This document shows positions 58,245 to 64,000 of a stretch of 64,000 nt of DNA, piece after piece. The stretch is from positions 1 through 64,000 of the forward strand of contig WSXV01000005.1 in the NCBI GenBank assembly GCA_009773475.1. Reading direction: 5' to 3'. The position numbers and the translations under genes are program-made. This stretch comes from Desulfobulbaceae bacterium (GTDB lineage: Bacteria > Desulfobacterota > Desulfobulbia > Desulfobulbales > Desulfocapsaceae). Below the pieces are notes generated by a model that was given only the letters and a program-made list of their open reading frames with translations, was not told where the DNA came from and searched no databases. Position 1 is the stretch's first letter. Each line of letters begins with the position of its first letter.

Positions 58245-59189
58245 ATGCTTGATGTTCAGGGGCTGCGCTTTCGCGCAGCCTTTTTTCATTCCCTCCGTTC
58301 ATTTTTCATCGCTCAGCAGTTCCTCGAGGTCGATACCCCCATCCGTCAGCCCCTGCTCCTTCCCGAGGCAAATATTCAGCCTTTGACTTCAGAAGATTCT
58401 TACCTGCAAGCCTCCCCTGAGCTTTGCATGAAGCGCCTGCTCGCCTTGGGCTGCGACAGGATCTTTCAGCTCTGCAACTGTTTCCGTAAGGGGGAGCGGG
58501 GGCGGCTGCATCTGGAGGAGTTCACCATGCTGGAGTGGTATCGCGCCGGGGCCGGCTATGAAGATCTGATGGATGATTGTGAGCAGCTGGTGAGCTTCCT
58601 GCTGGTCGAGCTTGGCGGGATGGAAGGCTGTGTTGTGGGCGGCAATGGGAGCAGGGATAGTCTGCGGCCAGGCGGCAGCGACCGGATCATAGCCACGCAG
58701 CCCCACTGGGAGCGGCTGTCGGTGCAGGCCGCTTTTGCCCGTTTCAGTCCGGTGTCCCTGGAGCAGGCCCTGGCCAGTGATACCTTCGACGAGGTGTTGG
58801 TCGAATATGTTGAACCGCATCTGGGGCTGGAGCGACCGCTGTTCCTCTATGATTATCCGGTGGCTTTAGGCTCGCTGGCCCGGCGAAAGGATAGATCTCC
58901 TCACCTGGTCGAACGTTTTGAGCTCTATATCAATGGCATAGAGCTTGCCAACGGATTTTCCGAACTCACCGATGTGGATGAGCAGCGCCAGCGTTTTACG
59001 GAGGAGCTGCGTCTGATGGAAAAGGGAGGACGGCAACCTATGCCGATGCCCGAGCGTTTCCTTGAGGATCTGGCCCATCTTGATCAGGCGGCCGGTATTG
59101 CCCTTGGTGTGGATCGTCTGCTTATGCTGTTGATGGGGAAAAGGTGTGTTGGCGAGGTGGTCTCCTTTGCCCCTGATGATTTAGCCTGA
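58245..59189 (+). CDS. epmA: EF-P beta-lysylation protein EpmA (GenX/PoxA)
   Basis: The 314-residue protein is a paralogue of the lysyl-tRNA synthetase catalytic domain without the anticodon-binding domain. It has class II motifs: the motif 2 region (IFQLCNCFRKGERGRLHLEE FTML, in two parts) and motif 3 (GIALGVDRLLMLLMG). It attaches beta-lysine to EF-P. It follows efp by five bases, so the modifier and its substrate are cotranscribed. The lysine 2,3-aminomutase EpmB is not in the window. Confidence 0.93.
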   Translation: MLDVQGLRFRAAFFHSLRSFFIAQQFLEVDTPIRQPLLLPEANIQPLTSEDSYLQASPELCMKRLLALGCDRIFQLCNCFRKGERGRLHLEEFTMLEWYRAGAGYEDLMDDCEQLVSFLLVELGGMEGCVVGGNGSRDSLRPGGSDRIIATQPHWERLSVQAAFARFSPVSLEQALASDTFDEVLVEYVEPHLGLERPLFLYDYPVALGSLARRKDRSPHLVERFELYINGIELANGFSELTDVDEQRQRFTEELRLMEKGGRQPMPMPERFLEDLAHLDQAAGIALGVDRLLMLLMGKRCVGEVVSFAPDDLA

Positions 59190-59203
59190 TTGCGTTTCTC
59201 TTA

Positions 59204-60358
59204 TTATCTGTTCTCTGCAAGGAGGAGTCCCTGGCCGCTACTCTGGCCAGCAACCCCTTTATGGAGGACAATCTGCTGTCCATCCGCCCGTCCCTGCTCA
59301 TAGGTCTCCCTGTAGATGAAGGTTTTTCCCCCTGAGCGTCTGCGTAAGCGGGGAAAACGCAAGCCGACAAACTGGTCCAAGGCCGCGTCTTCCGCTCGGA
59401 TCAGGATGGCGATGGCGGTGGGGTGGGCTTGCCTTGGCGCCATTGTTGGCCTCGGTGGATTTGCTGCCTCCGTTAATTCCTTCTGGGCCTTAAGTTTGTC
59501 GTAAAATCCCTGGAGCAGCCCAAGATAATAACTGTTTCGGACCCTGAGCCCTTTGCCGTTGATCCTGCTTCTATTCTGTTGCCACAGGGAGGCAAGCTGG
59601 CCGGCGAGAAAGGAGTAGCAGTATTCAGCGACGGTGACATTTTCTTCCCGTCCGAAAATCTCAATGGTCTTGACCTGGGCATTACGCAGGGGATCGTAAA
59701 GACTGGAGGTGACCACCTTCACATAGAAAAACTGGAGGAGGATGACACAGATCTTGCGCTGCCAGCTTTCAAGGCGCTGGGAGCGGGTATGAATGATCAG
59801 AGACGCGAAGTCTGATTGTGCATCTTCCTGGAGCTGCTGCAGGTTGTGGCGGGTCATCAACTGGCTCGCCTTTTCCATGGCCAGGGCTGCTTCGTGCTCA
59901 TTGGCAGAGGTCGCCAGGGCCAGGAGTTTGCCGATCCGGCTGATAAACCGCCGTCCTTTCTCGGTCTGGGCATTCCCGGAAGGGGCAGATGTCGCCGGTC
60001 CCGGAAGATCGGAAGACGCATGCCGATAGGAAGCAGGCAGGCCAAGGAGCTGGCAGGCGCGCTGGAAGACCGGGCCATGGTCTGAGCTGGTATCGTGAAA
60101 GAGCTCGGAGCAGATCTGGTGCGCCATCTCGTGTTTGAGGATCAGGCAGGTGACATCCCAGGAACAGCGGGTAATCAGGTGGGCGCTGATGCGGATGGTC
60201 CGGAGTGTCGCCTGCCAGGAACCATACTGCTTTAAAGTCTCGCTGATCTCAAAGATCGGGGCTTCAAGTGCCAGTCCATACTGCGATTGGATGTCTTCAA
60301 ACTCGGCCAGTAATTGCCGGGCCCAGAGCTGGTGATAGGGTGAGAAATCCGTTGTCAT
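59204..60358 (-). CDS. SprT-like metalloprotease domain with DUF2786
   Basis: The 384-residue protein has an N-terminal SprT-like zinc-protease region (about 1-115) with the HExxH site in LKHEMAHQICSELFHD and the later HGPVFQRACQLLG. A DUF2786 region follows (about 135-185: ISRIGKLLALATSANEHEA) and a C-terminal helical part. It stands convergent to epmA with a 14-base gap. The function is unknown; SprT-like proteins elsewhere act in protein-DNA crosslink repair. Confidence 0.82.
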   Translation of the reverse strand: MTTDFSPYHQLWARQLLAEFEDIQSQYGLALEAPIFEISETLKQYGSWQATLRTIRISAHLITRCSWDVTCLILKHEMAHQICSELFHDTSSDHGPVFQRACQLLGLPASYRHASSDLPGPATSAPSGNAQTEKGRRFISRIGKLLALATSANEHEAALAMEKASQLMTRHNLQQLQEDAQSDFASLIIHTRSQRLESWQRKICVILLQFFYVKVVTSSLYDPLRNAQVKTIEIFGREENVTVAEYCYSFLAGQLASLWQQNRSRINGKGLRVRNSYYLGLLQGFYDKLKAQKELTEAANPPRPTMAPRQAHPTAIAILIRAEDAALDQFVGLRFPRLRRRSGGKTFIYRETYEQGRADGQQIVLHKGVAGQSSGQGLLLAENR

Positions 60359-60378
60359 TTGTCTTTTGCAGTAAGTCC

Positions 60379-60789
60379 TTAGGGTATTCTTTTACGCAGG
60401 GCCTTGATATCGCCCCGCTGTTTTTTGATGTCCATTCGTTTCTGTCTGGCGATTTTTCCAGGCTTGGTAGGGCGCCGGTTTCTGGGGACGACCATGGCGG
60501 CCGCGATCATCTGATAGAGCCTATTCAGGGCCTCGGCCTTGTTTTTTTCCTGGGTCCGGTGTTCTTGCGCCTTGATGATGACTATCCCTTCTCGGGTTAC
60601 CCGCTGCTCACTGAGGGCCAGCAGGCGCTGTTTGCAGGTGTCGGGCAGGGAGGATTGGGTGATGTCGAAACGAAGGTGGACGGCGCTTGCGACCTTGTTG
60701 ACATTTTGCCCGCCGGATCCGCTTGCTCGAATAAAATTGATCTCGATTTCATCTTCGGGAATGGTTAGGGTGTCGGTTATTCTGAGCAT
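60379..60789 (-). CDS. arfB: alternative ribosome-rescue factor ArfB
   Basis: The 136-residue protein has the release-factor GGQ motif in FIRASGSGGQNVNKV and the basic C-terminal tail (KPGKIARQKRMDIKKQRGDI) that enters the empty mRNA channel. It hydrolyses peptidyl-tRNA on stalled ribosomes. It is upstream of the SprT-like gene on the same strand by 20 bases. Confidence 0.93.
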   Translation of the reverse strand: MLRITDTLTIPEDEIEINFIRASGSGGQNVNKVASAVHLRFDITQSSLPDTCKQRLLALSEQRVTREGIVIIKAQEHRTQEKNKAEALNRLYQMIAAAMVVPRNRRPTKPGKIARQKRMDIKKQRGDIKALRKRIP

Positions 60790-60881
60790 GGCTGTCTTTT
60801 TTAAGGTTTATTAACGATAACGGTCTTGTAAGTCTATTGAGTCTGGTTATCTTTCTTCCTCCAATGGTAAACGATCTTATC

Positions 60882-61403
60882 ATGTCTGCACGAAAAATGA
60901 ATCTGGTTTTGATCGGGATGGCCGGTGCCGGGAAAAGCACGGTTGGTCCCCTGCTCGCTGAGAAATTGTCCTACGGCTTTGTCGATGTTGATGCATTGAT
61001 TGAGGCTGATCAGCAGCAGTCTCTCCAGGAGCTTGTCGATCAGCATGGGGCGGGTTGGTTCCGTCGGTTGGAGGAGACGATTCTGCTTGGTCTTGATCTG
61101 CGTCGCCATGTGATTGCCACTGGCGGCAGTGCTGTCTACGGCCCGGCCGGCATGGAGCATCTGCAGAAGAGCGGGGTGGTGGTATTTCTCGATGTGCCCT
61201 TCGTGGTTCTTGAAGCCAGGGTGGGAGATGGGGCGACCAGAGGTCTGGCGCGGGAAGAGGGACAGAGTTTTGCCCATCTTTTTGCTGAACGCCAGCCCCT
61301 GTATTGCCGGTATGCTGACCTGAGTATCAGATGTGACGGGCAAAGCCCGGCGCAGATCTGTGAAACGATTATTCCTGAAGTCATGGATATGCTGGAGCGA
61401 TGA
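60882..61403 (+). CDS. aroK: shikimate kinase
   Basis: The roughly 173-residue P-loop kinase has GMAGAGKSTVG, the substrate-binding aspartate in FVDVDALIE, the FRRLEE segment and ATGGSAVYGP, where the third glycine of the usual GGG is serine. The lid region is RGLAREEG. It should phosphorylate shikimate for aromatic amino-acid synthesis. The variant glycine leaves a homologous kinase possible. The start could be 60882 or 60897; neither has a clear ribosome site. Confidence 0.8.
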   Translation: MSARKMNLVLIGMAGAGKSTVGPLLAEKLSYGFVDVDALIEADQQQSLQELVDQHGAGWFRRLEETILLGLDLRRHVIATGGSAVYGPAGMEHLQKSGVVVFLDVPFVVLEARVGDGATRGLAREEGQSFAHLFAERQPLYCRYADLSIRCDGQSPAQICETIIPEVMDMLER

Positions 61404-61510
61404 TGGACGCCCTGATCATCTGAGACCTTTACGGTTATTGGCTGAACAGGGAAATTAGAAAATGGCCTTCGGGTCTTTAACTTGACGATTGCAATGAGGA
61501 GAGTGTGGTT

Positions 61511-61939
61511 ATGGCACAGGCAAAAAAAGGAAGTAAGGTGAAGGTGAAGTACACGGGCAGATTGGCGGATGGAACGGTATTTGATTCGTCCGATGGACGC
61601 CCACCTTTGGAGGTGGTGCTTGGCGCCGGAGAGGTGATTCCCGGTTTTGACGAGGCCCTCTTCGGGATGAGCCCAGGCGAGAAGAAGACGGTGGCCATTC
61701 CGGTGGAGAAGGCCTATGGTGTCCATAATCCCAATATGGTGATGGAAGTTCCGGTGGAACATGTGCCTGCCGATTTTACCCCCGAGCTTGGTCAGAGGCT
61801 GGAAGTGGGAGGAGCCAATGGTGAGTTGATGGTGGTTATGGTCAGGGAGATCACTGATACCCATGTCTACCTTGATGCTAATCCTCCCCTGGCTGGCCAG
61901 GAGCTGGTCTTTGATCTGGAGTTAGTGGAGATTTCCTGA
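61511..61939 (+). CDS. slyD: FKBP-type peptidyl-prolyl isomerase, SlyD-like
   Basis: The 142-residue protein has an FKBP core (VKVKYTGRLADGTVFDSSDG) interrupted by an IF insert (about 70-125), ending MGLDANPPLAG-type sequence (VYLDANPPLAGQELVFDLEL). It lacks the His/Cys-rich metal-binding tail of E. coli SlyD. It is a cytoplasmic folding catalyst. AGGAG upstream supports the ATG at 61511. Confidence 0.88.
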   Translation: MAQAKKGSKVKVKYTGRLADGTVFDSSDGRPPLEVVLGAGEVIPGFDEALFGMSPGEKKTVAIPVEKAYGVHNPNMVMEVPVEHVPADFTPELGQRLEVGGANGELMVVMVREITDTHVYLDANPPLAGQELVFDLELVEIS

Positions 61940-61990
61940 GATTTGGAGCAATGCATAACGTGCCCATGACTCATTGGCATGTCGGATGAA

Positions 61991-62082
61991 ACGGGATTGA
62001 GGGAAAGACGGTTCCCCCGGCTGTGAACCCAGGAAAGGACACCAGGATGAGATTGCATCAATCCCGTGTCCTTTGCACCGTC
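61991..62082 (+). other. interleaved inverted repeats, possible structured RNA
   Basis: ACGGGATTGA (61991-62000) pairs with TCAATCCCGT (62058-62067). AAAGGACAC (62034-62042) pairs with GTGTCCTTT (62066-62074). GACGGT (62007-62012) pairs with ACCGTC (62077-62082). GGTTC (62010-62014) can also close on GAACC (62025-62029). The arms interleave, so they give either a pseudoknot or alternative states, just upstream of the methyltransferase gene. It matches no riboswitch consensus I know. Confidence 0.55.
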
Positions 62083-62134
62083 CTTCTCTTTACCTGAGAG
62101 CACTACTTTTGTTCATTTGAAAGGGAAACCATTG

Positions 62135-63067
62135 ATGAAAAAGTTACTGACCAAAATGCTCATCTGTCCTGCCTGTCTCCCCCGTGAGTTTCCACTGGAG
62201 ATCTTGGGGGTAGATCACGAAGAGGAAGACGATATTGTCACCGGCACCCTGATTTGCCGCCACTGTGGGCGCCGTTTTTCCATTGATGACGGGATCGCCT
62301 TTCTTGACCTGGAGCGGCAGGAACAGCCCAACAGGTATGAGCAGGAGGAGGTCGTTTCTTCTTATTTGTGGAGCCATTACGGGGATCTACTCGGGGATGA
62401 ACAGGCTACTGATGCCTACCTGCGCTGGGCCGGACTCATGCAACAGCATACCGGATTGGCCCTGGATCTGGGGGGGGCGGTTGGTCGGTTTACCTTTGAG
62501 ATGAGTGGTAAATGTGACTTTGTCGTTGGCCTGGACAAGTCACGGGCCTTTATCAAAGCCGCCCGCCAGTTCATGCGGCAGGGGGAGCTGCGTTTTACCC
62601 TCAAGGACGAAGGCCTGCTCGGACGGGAGGTGATCATTCGCTGTCCGCCGCACTGGCAGCGGGAACGAGTGGAGTTTATCGTCGCCGATGCCCAGCGTCT
62701 CCCCTTTGCCACCCAGGCCGCAACCTCCCTTGCCTCTCTCAATCTGGTGGATAAGGTGCCCCAACCCTATATCCATCTTGCCGAGATGAACCGGGTCGCC
62801 GGTCAGGCTGGAAGCCAGCTGCTACTCTCCGATCCTTTCTCCTGGTCCACCGAGGCGGCAGAAGTGGATCAGTGGCTGGGGGGGCGCCCTGATGGCCCAT
62901 TTCCGGGCAAGGGTTTGGAGAATATCAAGGGCATCCTGGGAAAAGACATGGACGGGAGACTTGCGGGCTGGCAGGTGACCGATCAGGATCATATCTGGTG
63001 GAAGATTCGCAGCCACAGCAATCATTATGAGCTGATCCGCAGCTGCTTTATCAAGGCCGTTCGCTGA
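62135..63067 (+). CDS. SAM-dependent methyltransferase with N-terminal zinc ribbon
   Basis: The 310-residue protein begins with a Trm112-like zinc ribbon (ICPAC, then ICRHCGRRF) and continues with a class I methyltransferase (ALDLGGAVGRFTFEMS for SAM binding, VEFIVADAQRLPF). Such fusions occur in methyltransferases of unknown substrate. The start at 62135 is supported by AAGGGA upstream. The structured intergenic region precedes it. Confidence 0.82.
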   Translation: MKKLLTKMLICPACLPREFPLEILGVDHEEEDDIVTGTLICRHCGRRFSIDDGIAFLDLERQEQPNRYEQEEVVSSYLWSHYGDLLGDEQATDAYLRWAGLMQQHTGLALDLGGAVGRFTFEMSGKCDFVVGLDKSRAFIKAARQFMRQGELRFTLKDEGLLGREVIIRCPPHWQRERVEFIVADAQRLPFATQAATSLASLNLVDKVPQPYIHLAEMNRVAGQAGSQLLLSDPFSWSTEAAEVDQWLGGRPDGPFPGKGLENIKGILGKDMDGRLAGWQVTDQDHIWWKIRSHSNHYELIRSCFIKAVR

Positions 63068-63249
63068 GGGTTTGTCCACAAAATAACATGAATATCCGGC
63101 ATCGCATCTTCCGGCCATCTTTTGCTGCGGCTCAATCACAAAATTTTCGCTGTAGCCTTGCTACGCCTGCGGTTTTGTTCAAGCGCCGCAACCAAATCCG
63201 ACCAAAAATCTGAGCGCAATCTTGTCCATGTTCTTTGTGGACAGACCCT
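63068..63249. repeat. imperfect terminal-inverted-repeat element
   Basis: AGGGTTTGTCCACAAAATAA and following bases (63068-63091) match the complement of 63227-63249 with few differences. The roughly 180-base element has no coding frame and begins at the methyltransferase stop. It looks like a MITE. Confidence 0.7.
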
Positions 63250-63263
63250 AACTCGAGGTTCCA

Positions 63264-64000
63264 ATGAAGAATGATACCGTCTGTCGAATGTGTTCCTCCT
63301 GCTGTCCGGTGGAGGTGGAGGTTGTTGCCGGAAGGCTGGTGTCTGCCCGGCGTAAATCCTTTGTCGCTGAGGACAAGCGAAGCCCGTGCCGCAAGCTTGC
63401 GGCTGTTGTCGACATTGTCTATTCCGAGCAGCGGCTGACAACGCCGTTGGTCAGGGAGAAGGGCGGTGACCTTCGCCCGGCGACCTGGGATGAGGCCTTA
63501 AACCGGATAGCGGCGCGCTTCCAGCAGTATAAAGCTCAAGGGATGCCGCAGGCGGTGGGCTGGCTGCGGGGCATGGCCGCCGACTGGGGAACTCCTTGGG
63601 ATTATGCCAGCCGCTTGATGAACTGTTATGGTTCTCCCAACACCATCGGCAATGGCTCCATCTGCTTTGTTGCCCGCGAGATGGCCCACACCTATACCTA
63701 CGGAGCCATGGCCTTTGCCGAGGCGGCCAAGGCCAAATGTATCCTGGTCTGGGGCAAGCATGATGCCGATACCACCCTGGGCGCTGCCGATGCCATTAAC
63801 CATGCGGTCAGTCAGGGCGCCAAACTCATTGTGGTGGACCCGATCCAGACGCCTTTGGCGAAACGGGCGGATATCTGGCTGCAAATCAAGCCCGGTCATG
63901 ATGGCTTGCTGGCCATGGCCATGATCAATGAGATTATCAGCTCCGATCTCTATGACCATGAGTTTGTCGAGAATTTTACCGTTGGGTTTGATCAGCTAAG
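63264..64000 (+). CDS. molybdopterin oxidoreductase, N-terminal part
   Basis: The visible 245 residues show an N-terminal 4Fe-4S motif (CRMCSSCCPVEVEV, with a later Cys in SPCRK) and the beginning of the Mo-bis-MGD domain (GDLRPATWDEALNRIA, GNGSICFVAREMAH, ILVWGKHDADTT). This is the DMSO-reductase superfamily. No TAT signal is seen, which suggests a cytoplasmic enzyme. The subtype cannot be told without the rest. The gene runs off the window. Confidence 0.88.
   Translation, partial: MKNDTVCRMCSSCCPVEVEVVAGRLVSARRKSFVAEDKRSPCRKLAAVVDIVYSEQRLTTPLVREKGGDLRPATWDEALNRIAARFQQYKAQGMPQAVGWLRGMAADWGTPWDYASRLMNCYGSPNTIGNGSICFVAREMAHTYTYGAMAFAEAAKAKCILVWGKHDADTTLGAADAINHAVSQGAKLIVVDPIQTPLAKRADIWLQIKPGHDGLLAMAMINEIISSDLYDHEFVENFTVGFDQL

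Noticed and set aside
61991-62082. Cobalamin, glycine or TPP riboswitch
   Set aside because: Conserved core motifs of these families are absent, and the downstream gene is a methyltransferase of unknown substrate.

Overview
The window looks like a chromosomal segment of a Gram-negative anaerobe of the Desulfobacterota, most likely a Desulfobulbales-type bacterium. This is inference from gene content: a nifH-nifI1-nifI2-nifD-nifK order with two PII-like genes between nifH and nifD, a long-insert NifD, PATAN (DUF4388) and roadblock/LC7 signalling proteins, Cache and chemotaxis receptors, and an EpmA-modified EF-P system. There is no rRNA gene, no tRNA gene and no CRISPR array.

Nitrogen fixation is split into three blocks. 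Block 1 (3.3-11.5 kb, + strand) is nifH-I1-I2-D-K behind a NifA-type upstream site and a sigma-54-like promoter. It is followed by a NifB-like protein in which all three radical-SAM cysteines are replaced, a thioredoxin-like 2Fe-2S ferredoxin, a GNAT acetyltransferase, an 80-residue unknown protein and a HEPN-like protein. Block 2 (22.1-26.7 kb, +) is nifE-nifN-nifB behind a well-formed sigma-54 promoter, with a nested palindromic repeat between nifN and nifB and an intrinsic terminator after nifB. Block 3 (35.3-31.0 kb, - strand) is nifA, an unrecognised 436-residue gene and nifV, behind another good sigma-54 promoter. NifA should therefore drive all three blocks. The standout candidates for undescribed biology are the radical-SAM-dead NifB-NifX protein and the protein between nifA and nifV, which weakly resembles the RelA/SpoT synthetase fold.

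Between and around these blocks lie signalling genes and decayed mobile elements. At 0-3 kb are a chemotaxis receptor frameshifted by a 31-bp tandem duplication and a cyclic-nucleotide-binding/PATAN protein. At 12-16.5 kb, on the - strand, is a histidine kinase - response regulator - roadblock module. At 16.5-17.1 kb are remnants of two insertion-sequence families. At 17.2-21.6 kb are a Cache-HAMP sensor without output domain, a DUF364 protein, a membrane phosphoesterase and PsiE. At 27-30.8 kb are a GH63-like glucosidase and a potassium channel.

At 35.5-40.3 kb is a chromate-resistance operon (chrB, unknown, rhodanese, MFS, chrA) with a palindrome over its promoter. At 40.5-44.8 kb are three membrane/glycosyltransferase genes, then a 5'-nucleotidase and a CPBP membrane protein. 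At 48-52.4 kb are a Cys-rich small protein, an EAL/GGDEF protein and a second chemotaxis receptor. At 52.9-57.3 kb is a yqhD/yqhC-like aldehyde-stress island with an IS3 remnant beside it. The right end (57.6-64 kb) is housekeeping: efp-epmA, a SprT-like metalloprotease, arfB, a shikimate-kinase-like gene, slyD, a methyltransferase and the start of a molybdopterin oxidoreductase that runs off the window. Several intergenic stretches hold strong inverted repeats that match no RNA family I recognise.
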